From: Candidula unifasciata | Lineage: Eukaryota > Mollusca > Gastropoda > Stylommatophora > Geomitridae | Assembly: GCA_905116865.2 (NCBI GenBank) | Contig: CAJHNH020007634.1 | Location: 62,001 to 126,000, forward strand | Reading direction: 5' to 3' | DNA length: 64,000 nucleotides | Shown here: piece by piece, positions 55,145 through 64,000 of the stretch | Numbering within the stretch: position 1 is the first letter of the stretch | Layout: each line of letters opens with the position of its first letter | Translations under genes and position numbers: made by a program | Notes under the pieces: model-generated | Database searches by the model: none | What the model saw: the letters and a program-made list of their open reading frames with translations, nothing else | Told to the model about the DNA's origin: nothing

Positions 55145-58100
55145 CTGAAAACAAAAATTACAGAGTTATTCAAAATGATGGATACATTTTCATTCATGTA
55201 TATTTCATTGAGTATACGTTACATATTAATAATAAACCTATGAGAGAGAGAGGAGGGTCTGAATTTTACAAGCTTATAACAGGGGTTACACATGTTTAAT
55301 ATGACCACTGCTCGGCAAACATCTAAGTGGTAGTTAAACTCATCTTATACATGAAGAAGCATCTCTTTTATAACTAAGCACTCACAGCAGCTGTGACACA
55401 GTTCTGCAGGTGGCAACCCTACTCTAGTTATTAAAAACTTTTGACCTTCCCCTCTATTTTATAGGTACATTAATTATATGTAATGTATATTCAAGGAAAT
55501 ATAAATGAATGAAAGTGTATCCATTATTATGAATAACCCAGTATTTTCTTCATTTGTAAATGGAAGTAAATGTTTAAAACATTTCAAAATTTGAACATAC
55601 ATGTCAGGTTAGTTAGTTAGTTAACAGACCATCCTCACTGTAGAACAAACCATTCAGTCCATAAATGCTCGGCTCCCTTCCTCAGTAAATCCTGCAGCAT
55701 TTAGCATCTGATGACACCAGTTCTGAGTTGGTTTCTTATTCTTCTTTGATCTCCTGTCTGTTGCTCTGTCTGGTCTCAACCCCTTTTACTTGCTCTTCTT
55801 GCAGTCTGGTCATAGTTTCAGATTCACAACCACCAGCTGATTCTTGCAAACATTTTACTTAGGATTATTCATTATATTAATTAACCTTTTCCACCATAGT
55901 CCACCCTCTACTCAGCTGCACCTGCAAGTCTAAGAATGATTGATTTGCTTTCATATCTGCATTCTCTGGCACAAAAATGGAAGTGGTCTTTGCCGTGACT
56001 ACCTCTGAGACTCCAACCAATTTTGTGTGTGTGCATATAACAGCTTTGGAAATGAGAAGGTTTAATAAAATCGATACTTGATATTTTTTCAAGAATAGCC
56101 TTGGAAGAAACAACAGTGAGGAAGAGAAGAACTGGAACTTCTAGATCATTACTGACATTACTAAATGTAGAGTGCTAAAACAATTTTGAGACTGTGTTTT
56201 TCTGAACGTTCACTAACTGCAAACTCTGGTAAAAAGGTTTGGTTTTTCATCCACTATGGACTTGGGTCTAGTTCCAGAACTTGAGTTTTGCATACCCATC
56301 CATTTTATAGATCTAGCCATTATTGTGTGCAGACTGTTGGTTTCTTGAATCTCAGTCAGATGCAAAAAACATCCCTAATTAGTAGACTATTAGAGCATGC
56401 TTTTTAGGGGAGCAGTGTATCTATTCTCACTCTAATGGAACCCACATTGGCAGTGAGATTATTTGAAGGTTGTATATTATATTATTATCAAAATATGCGA
56501 TGCCATCATCAACAACGATGGGAAGAACACTTGGTGGTCTAGCATTCTAGACTGTTGTTCCATGAAAATCTTCTGTGTGGGTTCCAGGACTCTGTTTTGG
56601 AAAACAAAGAATAGACCCACTGCTCCCTTAACAAAGTCACAGTGCGTCTGCCCGAGAGACAAGGAAACAACAGTTTGCATACAAATTAGCTAAGTCTGTA
56701 AAACGGATGTGCACGCAAAACTAAAGTTTTGGATCAAGACCAAAATCGAGAAGTGAAAGAATAACCAGAGCTTTCTGCCGGAGTTCATAGCCACTACTAA
56801 GCAGAAGAAGATGATTCCATGTGAAGGTATAATGTCTTTAATATCATCAGTCTGTCTTCTTCTTGGTGCCTTTTTGCTTTGACATCAGAAATGTTTGGAT
56901 GTAGCAACTGTATTGTCAAAGTTATCGGGCTGCCTGCATTCTAGCAAGATGTCCAAACCATTTGATCTTCTCCTTCTCAGGGAATTTGGTGCAAGTTGTT
57001 TGCTGTTTCCACAATTTGTCTGATGGTATCATTTCTCACCCAGTAACAGACGGTCAAACTGGCAGCTTCACTTATCAATCTCATCTCACAAATAATAGAT
57101 TTATGTCCTTCCTAAAGTAATTTTTTTCATTATAAATAAGTAAAGGTCCCTCTACACACCAGTCGTACATCGGGCAGATTTTTTATAAACCAATTGCCCT
57201 CCATAGGGTGATGCTGTCGACATCATGCCGGCCATCTTTCCTTTCCAGAACTTTACATGAAACCTATTTAAGGCTGGATCAATCTGGGAGCAAAATTTCT
57301 ATAATACTAAAAGTTAGGCAATGTGAAACTTACTGTATCTGTTGCAGGTGGTGGAGGGAAAGTGAGAGGAGGTGATGGATAATCATAAACATTACTATAA
57401 TCCATAGTAGGAGGGCTTGGGAATGTTTCAGTATCCCCCATTCTTGGTGGAGGAGGAGGTGGCGAGGAAGGAGAGGTAAGTTGACTGTGACCTTGCGACT
57501 GAAGCACATGGAGAATTAGTGCTATATCAGAGCTCATTTTATGCTCCAAGCGGGTAAGCTGCCTGTTAAAAAAACAAACAAATGAATTAATCTGTTGTTT
57601 AAAAATTATGGAAGGTATACAATATAGGAAAGGACTTCAAATGAAAACCTTAAAAGTGTGATAGCATAACCTGTCAATATTGTTGTTAAGGATGTCAAGA
57701 GTGTTTAAACCATGACATTATAGTAAGTAAAGTAAGTAAAGGACACTTTTCCACGCCTTTAGGCATATAGGGCATATAGGACAAGACCTATTTTTTATAG
57801 ACCAACAGCACAAGATGGGTGATGTGGTCAGCATCACGCCGGCCGTCTCTACTTCCCGGGACTGCACCCGGCAGCCACTCAAGGCTGGGTCGACCTGGGA
57901 GCCAAGGTCATTTTTGAAGAAAAGTCCGGCTCCGCCAGGGAGCGAAGCCCATGACCTTCTGATCCGCGGCGCACGTCTGGCCGCTCTGCCACAGCGACTC
58001 CCCTTGACATCATGGTACAGATAAACATGGTGATGTCATAACGACAGTTTAAAGATGGCCACCCCATTTCTGACATGCATCAAAGAGGAGCAGCATTTTG

Positions 58101-61100
58101 TTATCCATTTTTAAATCAGTAAAGGTTAAAACTTATTGACATTCATCGAATGAAGGTCCAGTATGTTGATGCATGCCTATCAGTCCAGCAAGTGTATGTG
58201 TGGAGTAAGAAGTTTCAAAATGGTGTGACTTCTATGACAGACTGTTTACAACTAGGTCAGGCACACTGAGTAGGGACACAGAGTTGACTGCAGCCACTGA
58301 ATGCCTCCACGAAAAAGTGACATTGCAGCACATCTTGACATTATTCAAGGCTCAGCACACTACATAATCCAAGATGTGCCACAGAGCTGCAGAGTGTCGG
58401 CAAGGTGGGTGCCATGACAGCTTACTTGAGAACTGAAACAAGGACACATTCATGCTTATCAAGAACATTTTTTTGGGGTGCTTTGAAGCAGAAGGTGATG
58501 GTATCCTACCAAGAATTGTTGTTGTTGTTATTGAACCAGCGGCACCTGAGCTTTTGCTCTTTTGGCCCAATGCCATGTAGTGAATTTACATGTTTTCACA
58601 AGCTGTTCTTTTAATCCATATAAGGTGTTCACCCTGTTTGGTCTTGGAGGAAGTAGCATTCTTCTAGTCTCATTGAGTTTTGGGCACTATCCATGAAACT
58701 GAAACAATTGCACAGGACACAATGGAATAAAAGAATAAATTGCAAGCCATATGTATTTTATGATCGCACAACAGAAGAATTATGATGAAGATGATGATGA
58801 TGATAAATAATTCTAGCTAAATGGAAAACAGTGAATATGAAAGTTACAACTGTATCTAAGATAAGAACACACAAAATCTCACTATGTGAAAAATAAAAAC
58901 TCTATTATGAATCCACATTATAACTCCAAACGATTAAACAACCTATTTTGTTAAATATTTAAAAAAAAGCTTACTTGGAGAGCTCATTTAGCCTGCGTTC
59001 AACCTCCAGAGGAGATGAAGTCATGAATGTGACCTCTCCTTGCATATTTGGCATGGCCACCAATAACTGTCCATGTTCGTCATACTGAGAATAAGTTGAG
59101 GGGCTGGACACAGGCAATGTCGTGCTTGATACTGATTTAGGTACTGATGAGATGGAAGTCCCTTTGGCCTAATAATGTCACAATATATATGTATTTATTT
59201 ACACACCAAGATGATTCTCATCAGTTCATTCTTAATATTCTCTTGAAAGCTATTTAAATGCTCTGTGGGTTCATTATCAATATTTACCCGTGGGTTCCGG
59301 GGCCCCATCATGGGGAAAACAAGAATAGACCCTCTGCCTACCCAAAAGCATGTCGTAAGAGTCGACTAATTGGGGAGCTTCCTTTGAAGTTGGAGAGGCA
59401 AGGAACCAACAGTCTGCATTCAAGTAAATCAGATCTGTAAAACTGATGCACACGCAACACTCAGGTTCTGGAGCAGGACTGCAGTTCAGAAGTGGACTAA
59501 CAACCAGAACTTTCCACCAGAGTGTACAGCTGGTGAACGCAAAGAAGAAGAAGATTATCAATATTATGCTGATTACTTTTACTTCCCAGAAGATTACTTA
59601 TCCCAGTAGCCCATATTAGGCTAGACTGACCTGGGATTTAGGGTGGGGGTGTGTCACAGTAGGGTCTGGCAGGAAGCCCTAGGTAGAGCTAAAGGTCACA
59701 GACCGAAAACAGGAAGGTCTTTGACAGCTCAAGCTGAAGTCACAATTAGACATGTGTGCAGGCTTGATTGAAAAACATCTTGTGCAATATATCCTTGTCA
59801 TTGAGAGTTAGAAAAAGAATTCTTGCTTGCTACATACATCCAGTTTTAACTTATGGCTGTGAATCCTGGACAATAGGTAGGCAGGCCAAACAATTCCTGG
59901 AGGCCTCGGAGATGTGGTTTTACAGAAGAATGCTTAGAATTCCTTGGACAGCCAAAAAGAGCAACCAAGAGGTTTTGAAAGAGGCGGGAGCCCAAAGACA
60001 ACTTATCACAGACATCAGAAGGAGACAGTCATCATTTTTGGGCCATATTATGAGAAGAGTGAAAATAGAACATGTTGTGACCACTGGAAAGATATGTGGA
60101 AGGAGAGAAGGAGAGATAGAGGTAGACAACGAGAGAAGATGCTTGACAGTCTTGTTGCATGGCACGGAGGTGTGTTGGCACACGAAGTGATACATGCTGC
60201 GGGAGATCGCAGATTATGGAGAGGCATGATCGCCCACGCCAGTCGGCAAGGCACCTGATGATGATGATGATGCAGGCTTGATAAATTTGAGCCAGGAGAG
60301 GAGTGGGTCAAAGTGTGCGAGCAGGAATCAGACTTGTGTAGGCTTCTAATGACTTGAGGTAGGGAGTGTAGGGACTGGCCGGCTGGTGCTGCAGAATCAG
60401 AAGTTTAAATAATTATTCATGGCCAATGTGGATTTGTGCATCTACTGCTGCCTTTGGAAGAATTAAATAGCGAGGCCCTAGATGAGGCGGAAGCTAATTT
60501 CAAACACTTGTCTTGAGAGCCATTTTAATCTATGAGTAGCCAGCAAAAACTCTGCTTTGTTCATCCACTTCTGGACTTCTGTCTTGTTCCAAAACTGGAG
60601 TTTTGTGTGCACATCCATTTTACAGATCTGGCTTAATTTGTGCAGGCTATTTGTTCCCTGCCTCTCAGGCAGATGCATTCCAGCTTTGAAGAAAACACCT
60701 GTAATTAATTGTCTCTTATTACATACTTGTTACGGGCAATGAATATATTCCTCTGTCCTTAAACTGAGCTCCAGAACCGACAAGGAAAAAATTGAGTATT
60801 TATTAGTAACATAAATTATGAATCTTTGTTCTGACAAAATGCTACAAAACACAATATTTTTTAAAATTAACCACAGAAAATTTCAAGAGAGAACACAAGA
60901 CAGATGATATGAACTATCTGATTAAATTCACAAATGAAAAGAGAAGTGATAAATGTCAGAAATCCTACATGAGCCTCAGGACTTGCATTTTGATCTTGCA
61001 GAAGAGGAGCCAGCTCTTGATTCCGTTTACTTCCATCGTAGCGACTGGCCACCACATTCATCAAAGTGTTGGAAACACTTGATAAAGCTCCAGCTGAATA

Positions 61101-63495
61101 ACAAAAACATGGATACATTTCTTAGTTTTTTTTTTGTACAAGAGGGAGCAAAATAGTAAAAATAGGCATTGTAGTTTGTCATGCTTAATCCTATATATAA
61201 ATATATATGCCACGGCAGACTGAAAGGACGGAAAGGTGCCAGCAACAAGTATATTATATGCCACTGTGACATGGTGGTGATATTATAAATATATAAAATA
61301 ACATATATTTCAGTGACCAAAAAGCACATCATATCTACAAGCTTTTTAAAAAAAATTTTTTTAAGTATCCAGAAGCCATGAGTTGTTAACCCTTAGGCTC
61401 GGTATTATGCATATCGCAACCCTTCGGCCTTGATTCCATTGTAAATACCATAAATCTGGGAGAAATGTGGCTTTTCTGCCTACCCCCCCCCTCCCCCCCC
61501 CCTCCCCCCTCCAGCGTGAACAAGGAGTTCGTCACCCGGTCACGGCGAAATCCAGTTTAGCCAACTATGCTAGCAAGCCGGATATCTACAAGCTATAAGA
61601 TACTATCCACCGTTCTGCTAAACAGACTTAAGCCATGCGTCAATGACATACTGGGAGACTATCAAGCGGGTTTCTGACAGAACAGATCAATAATAGATTA
61701 GATATTCATTTTACGACAAGTAGTAGAGCAAAATTGGGAATATGAAAGAGGTTTACCTAATGTTTTTGTGGATTTTAAGAAGGCTTATAATAGTATACAT
61801 AGAAACAGTTTATGGAATGTAATGAATGACTTTGGAATACCAAAGAAGTTAATCACCATGACCAAACTGTTTATGGAAGACACTTAAAATATAGTAACAT
61901 ATAAAGGCAGAAAGTCAGACCCTTTTAAATAACATCTGGTTTAAAGCAAGGTGATGCTTTGTCCCCACTTCCGTTCAACTTGGTCCAGGAGAAAATTATA
62001 AGGAAATTGAAACTATAGAGTGTACTATAGGAGAAACTACAAGAATACTTGGTTATGCAGGTGACTGATTTTGTAAGAGAAAAAGAGCTACAAACTGTAA
62101 AAACACTTACTCTCTTAAAAGAAGCAGCTAAAAAAAATGGGACTATTTATCAATCAAGATAAGGCAGTACATGATAATAACAAGACAGGGGAAGGATATA
62201 AACTCTGGCTACATACAAGTCGATAATATGAAAATCAAAGGAATGGAAACATAAAAGTACTTGGGTCAAGCTTCAACTGCTCCAACAAGCTGCGAGAAGA
62301 AATACAATCTAGAATACAATTTGAAAATAAAATATACTATGCCCTTCAACATCTGCTAAAGTGAAAGTCTCTATCTCACAAAACCAAGATCAAAATATAT
62401 AAAACGTTGATAAGACCAGTCATTTTATGTGGCTCTGAAATGGAGCACAACTAAAAGAGATGAAGGCTTATTGCAGTTTTTTGAAAACAGAGTTTTATGA
62501 CAAATGTTTGGACCTATCAAAGATGTAAGCAGCGAGGAATGGAGAGTAAGAAGCAACAATGACATTCATAATCTGTTTAAATCACCATTGATCATTGGCA
62601 TCATGAGAGGTTGAAATGGATGGGGCATGTAGAGAGAATGACAGATGACAGAGAGGTTAAAAACTGTATATACAAGGAGGCGAATTGTCGCAGATCATGA
62701 GGCAGACCAAGAAGATAACAGAGAAGTTATGTCCAGAGAGACCTGCAAAGACATGGTGTTACCAATTGGAAAGAGAAGGCCAACCAGATAGATGAATGGA
62801 GGCAGATGATATCTGCAGCAATGAACCTAAAGGGCTTGGAATGTTGAAGAAGAAGAAGAAAACGCACATGAATAAATAAATAAAAAAACTTCTGTCGGCA
62901 TTAGGAACTGGACAAAAAGATCTGTCTAATATTCTGCCATCTTTCATACATTATGGTATTCTGTGATGCTCACCTATTTTTATGACCAACTGGCACTGAA
63001 GGGATAATGTAGTCAGTTTCACACTGGCCACCTTTACTTCCCAGGACATAATCTTGTGTTCATTTTTTTGGCAGAGTTAACCTACCAGCCACAAACTAAT
63101 GTTATCAATCATCCTCAGTGGTATTCGAACCTATAACTGTCAGTCTAGAAGATAAACATATGAGCCACTGTATATTGTTTTGAAATATGTGACAAATCCA
63201 GTTTTTTACACATTTTTAACGTCAGCAAGTATCTAAACCCTTTTAAATGAATTACCTGCAAGACTTGTAAGACCAGCGGTTGCTCGCTTTTTCTCATCTT
63301 TTGTTTCAAAGTCAAAGTTCGCTGGAGTCATATCCAGCCCAGCTTTTGCAGGTGTGAACTCCAAAATACCGCCACCACTCTCTCTGATGTCTTCATCACT
63401 TGGGTACTCCATAGAGGCAAGAATCGGTTCTTCATGAGATCTTCTCTGTTGCAGTCGGGATGGCCGGAATATATTCATGCTTGGACCATCTTCAG
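54620..63495 (-). CDS. KCNH (erg/seizure-like): ERG-type (KCNH/Kv11) potassium channel, C-terminal exons
   Basis: Five coding exons on the minus strand: 63495-63256, 61093-60969, 59168-58975, 57562-57334 and 55144-54620 (stop TGA). All have GT/AG boundaries and consistent phases 1-0-2-0, encoding about 436 residues. The key evidence is across exons 3 and 4: EVERRLNELSK joined to QLTRLEHKMSSDIALILHVL and QSQ. This aligns with the hERG C-terminal coiled coil ([20 protein letters not shown] then SADMATVLQLLQRQ). It is known to mediate subunit assembly of these voltage-gated channels in the plasma membrane. The remainder is Ser/Pro/Gln-rich and poorly conserved, as usual for the distal tail. PAS, voltage-sensor, pore and cyclic-nucleotide-binding-homology exons are expected right of the window. 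Confidence 0.92.
55145..55635 (-). other. ERG last intron, right-hand part
   Basis: AT-rich intron, nothing recognised. Confidence 0.4.
55640..56115 (-). mobile_element. LINE-alpha-like RNase H fragment in ERG last intron
   Basis: On the minus strand VTAKTTSIFVPENADMKANQ corresponds to FIFVPEHSGVKGNKQ of the fragment at 9.4 kb. Further on, QRTGVIRC and DLLRKGAEHLWTEWF match the C-terminal type of 43.3-43.9 kb. Confidence 0.75.
56213..56458 (-). repeat. SINE-A copy, reverse
   Basis: Plus strand ACTGCAAACTCTGGTAAAAA, TTCATCCACTATGGACTTGG, TTCCAGAACTTGAGTTTTGC, CATCCATTTTATAGATCTAG and the head end TCTAATGGAACCCACATT. Confidence 0.85.
56577..56811 (+). repeat. SINE-A copy
   Basis: GTGGGTTCCAGGACTCTGTT, AGAATAGACCCACTGCTCCC, GTCTGCCCGAGAGACAAGGA and tail AGCAGAAGAAGATG. 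Confidence 0.9.
56850..57010 (-). mobile_element. LINE C-terminal fragment, unassigned
   Basis: On the minus strand EKEKIKWFGHLARMQAAR is the W-F-GHxxRM-x-x-x-R end of an RTE-like LINE protein; the rest is broken. Confidence 0.6.
57135..57302 (-). repeat. SINE-B fragment next to an ERG exon
   Basis: TAAGTAAAGGTCCCTCTACA (tail side), TTTTATAAACCAATTGCCCT, GCCGGCCATCTTTCCTTTCC and TTTAAGGCTGGATCAATCTG. Its head side ends about 30 bases from the donor of the exon at 57334. Confidence 0.7.
57334..57562 (-). CDS. KCNH: ERG channel exon (second from last), coiled coil and Pro-rich linker
   Basis: The acceptor TTTTTTTAACAG is followed by QLTRLEHKMSSDIALILHVL, the strongest match to hERG. SSPPPPPPRMG and repeated SPP motifs (YDYPSPPLTFPPPP) come next. 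The donor is ACA|GTAAGT in phase 0. Confidence 0.95.
57722..58003 (-). repeat. SINE-B copy, reverse, good condition
   Basis: Plus strand begins AGTAAGTAAAGTAAGTAAAG (tail), has ATTTTTTATAGACCAACAGC, GTCAGCATCACGCCGGCCGT, CAAGGCTGGGTCGACCTGGG, and ends with the reverse of the tRNA-like head (GGCCGCTCTGCCACAGCGAC TCCCC). Confidence 0.93.
58505..58690 (-). mobile_element. LINE-beta 3' end, short truncated copy
   Basis: GTTGTTGTTGTTATTGAACC, TTTTGGCCCAATGCCATGTA and CATTGAGTTTTGGGCACT match 18340-18520. The AAC tail is on the minus strand. Confidence 0.88.
58690..58800 (+). mobile_element. LINE-delta 3' end fragment
   Basis: CTATCCATGAAACTGAAACA, ATTGCACAGGACACAATGGA and a GATGATGATGATGAT tail. 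It is the same segment that was expanded at 21460 and is single-copy at 33.7 kb. Confidence 0.7.
58975..59168 (-). CDS. KCNH: ERG channel exon (third from last), start of coiled coil
   Basis: The acceptor TGACATTATTAG is followed by a Ser/Thr-rich segment (SISSVPKSVSSTTLPVSSP), YSQYDEHGQLLVAMPNMQ, and finally EVERRLNELSK, the first heptads of the assembly coiled coil. The donor is CCAA|GTAAGC in phase 2. Confidence 0.92.
59273..59565 (+). repeat. SINE-A copy with perfect 12-bp TSD
   Basis: ATTATCAATATT at 59273-59284 and 59554-59565 flank a full copy: head ACCCGTGGGTTCCGGGGCCC, AATAGACCCTCTGCCTACCC, body GGCAAGGAACCAACAGTCTG, and tail GCAAAGAAGAAGAAG. This gives the exact ends of the family (about 269 bases). 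Confidence 0.93.
59600..60420 (+). mobile_element. LINE-alpha thumb fragment, split by LINE-gamma
   Basis: Left piece (about 59690-59768) reads GRSLTAQAEVTIRHVCRLDK and right piece (60283-60400) reads EPGEEWVKVCEQESDLCRLL then GRECRDWPAGAAESE. Together they match GRSWMAQPEDTIRQVCILEN and RRGEEWVKVPPEQSDLCRVI of the copy at 2.2-3.1 kb, in order. Confidence 0.85.
59769..60270 (+). mobile_element. LINE-gamma 5'-truncated insertion with 12-bp TSD
   Basis: TGCAGGCTTGAT at 59757-59768 and 60271-60282 flank 502 bases ending in (GAT)n. The insert encodes LSLRVRKRILACYIHPVLTY, GCESWTIGRQAKQFLEASEM, WFYRRMLRIPWT, FLGHIMRR and TTGKICGRREG, the usual thumb and C-terminus of RTE/L2-like LINEs. A frameshift near 60045 moves the end to another frame. 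Confidence 0.92.
60535..60780 (-). repeat. SINE-A copy, reverse
   Basis: GTTCATCCACTTCTGGACTT, GTTCCAAAACTGGAGTTTTG, CATCCATTTTACAGATCTGG, CTGCCTCTCAGGCAGATGCA and the head end GAGCTCCAGAACC. Confidence 0.85.
60969..61093 (-). CDS. KCNH: ERG channel exon (fourth from last)
   Basis: The acceptor TTTTTGTTATTCAG is followed by GALSSVSNTLMNVVASRYDG and SKRNQELAPLLQDQNASPEA plus H. The length of 125 bases fits phase 1 to phase 0 exactly. The donor CAT|GTAGGA is weaker than the others. Confidence 0.85.
61484..61513. repeat. C-rich tract
   Basis: CCCCCCCCCTCCCCCCCCCC and similar runs. Confidence 0.9.
61595..62850 (+). mobile_element. LINE-epsilon RT to 3' end, decayed, GAAGAAG tail
   Basis: Broken frames give STVLLNRLKPCVNDILGDYQ then AGF, VFVDFKKAYNSIHRNSLWNV (block A), SGLKQGDALSPLPFNL (block B), and later TKIKIYKTLIRPVILCGSE and MKWMGHVERM-like pieces. 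It ends GGAATGTTGAAGAAGAAGAA. This RTE-like pattern is common in invertebrates. Stops throughout. Confidence 0.85.
62965..63172 (-). repeat. SINE-B copy, diverged
   Basis: TATTTTTATGACCAACTGGC, ACTTCCCAGGACATAATC and GGTATTCGAACC (reverse B box) followed by a tRNA-like head with ATGAGCCACTG. Confidence 0.7.
63256..63495 (-). CDS. KCNH: ERG channel exon (fifth from last)
   Basis: The acceptor TCATTCCATCTCAG is followed by EDGPSMNIFRPSRLQQRR, then a segment with EYPSDEDIRESGGG and DFETKDEKKRATAGLTSLA. The donor is GCAG|GTAATT in phase 1. NIFRPS resembles the NIFSFW of hERG upstream of the coiled coil. The apparent ATG upstream in the same frame lies in the intron. Confidence 0.85.
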
Positions 63496-63689
63496 CTGAG
63501 ATGGAATGACAAGACATTTTTATAAGTAATTAAAAAAAAAAAAAAAAACAATAATAAACATAAAAATTTAAAGACCTTTTTTACACAAGTGCACACTGAA
63601 TAGATCATCATTCGTCATCATCATTGTCCTATTGTTCCATTATATGTCATAGAGTTCACATTCTATTCCTCTAATCTGTTCTAGCATAT

Positions 63690-63942
63690 GGTATATAATG
63701 CTAGACGTATTTTTTCTTTGGGTATATGAATTCTACTTACATTAGTATAGACCAATCAGAACTTGGTGGGCGGTATGGTCTACAGCAAGCCAGCAACCTT
63801 TTCTTTCAAGTATATTACCTGGTATCCAGTTAAGGTTGACCCAACCTCCAGTCTAAAGTAAATTTTGAAAATATCTGCCTTATCAGAGATTCGAACCTTT
63901 GGGCTAGCAGCCGTGATGCTACCGCAGCTTACACGCCATTAT
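63690..63942 (-). repeat. SINE-B copy, diverged
   Basis: ATTAGTATAGACCAATCAGA, CTTGGTGGGCGGTATGGTCT, CCAGTTAAGGTTGACCCAAC and GAGATTCGAACC (reverse B box, GGTTCGAATCTC on the minus strand). The head has AGCTGCGGTAGC as an A-box-like element. Confidence 0.75.
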
Positions 63943-64000
63943 TTAAAAAAAAAAACCAAAAAAAAAAAAAAAAAAAAAACACCAACCAAACAAGTTATAC

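Noticed and set aside
55877..56113. 78-codon minus-strand frame inside the ERG intron, considered as an alternative ERG exon
   Set aside because: It matches the RNase H end of LINE-alpha-like fragments instead.
59768..60190. 140-codon frame as a host protein
   Set aside because: LACYIHPVLTYGCESWT and FLGHIMRR identify the thumb and C-terminus of a LINE.
61388..61480. TTAACCCTTAGGCTCGG as a piggyBac-like terminus
   Set aside because: Suggestive start, but no opposite end and no second copy was seen.

Overview
The window is animal nuclear DNA: AT-rich, intron-containing, and packed with decayed non-LTR retrotransposons (LINEs), tRNA-derived SINEs, TTAA-flanked DNA-transposon remnants and tandem repeats. 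The repeat style (RNase H-bearing LINEs, several SINE families with simple-sequence tails) and the divergence of the proteins from human suggest a lophotrochozoan, most likely a mollusc. That placement is an inference from general appearance, not from a diagnostic sequence.

Three host genes can be read. (1) 8272-8379, minus strand: the first coding exon of an alpha-methylacyl-CoA racemase (AMACR); the remaining exons would lie beyond the left edge. (2) 14240-29189, plus strand: a complete six-exon ELL-associated factor (EAF) gene with matching splice phases throughout, apart from one frame problem in exon 4. (3) 63495 down to 54620, minus strand: the last five coding exons of an ERG-type (KCNH/Kv11, seizure-like) voltage-gated potassium channel. 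These hold the C-terminal coiled coil and a long Ser/Pro-rich tail; the channel core lies beyond the right edge. The AMACR and EAF exons point away from each other about 5.9 kb apart. EAF and ERG converge on a gene-poor interval of about 25 kb (29.2-54.6 kb).

Layout. 1-142 is a large imperfect hairpin. 1833-6660 is a nearly full LINE (alpha family) on the minus strand, interrupted by a 1.36 kb retroposed insert with poly-A and 12-bp target-site duplications. 7.5-11.4 kb holds dispersed repeats E, G, H and F around the AMACR exon. 12.18-13.14 kb is a 52-bp minisatellite carrying telomere-like TTAGGG motifs. EAF introns hold LINE-alpha, LINE-beta, SINE-A, SINE-B and three tandem arrays; one of these grew inside a LINE coding region and one resembles the EAF exon 5 donor site. 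29.2-54.6 kb is repeats, including a decayed ORF with a recurrent invertebrate PSA..PVPHG..LPVP motif, an (AT)n tract and a TTAA/TIR element. ERG introns hold nested LINEs and SINEs with clear target-site duplications.

Family names used here are local. LINE-alpha: EN-RT-RNase H with a CPxC C-terminus. LINE-beta: RNase H with an AAC-repeat tail. LINE-gamma: a GHxMRR C-terminus and a GAT-repeat tail. LINE-delta: the one hosting the 24-bp array. LINE-epsilon: an RT with a GAAGAAG tail. SINE-A: GAAGAAG tail. SINE-B: tRNA-like head and TTTAC-type tail. E, F, G, H, I and J are other dispersed families. I found no prokaryotic-type system, CRISPR, operon or rRNA gene.
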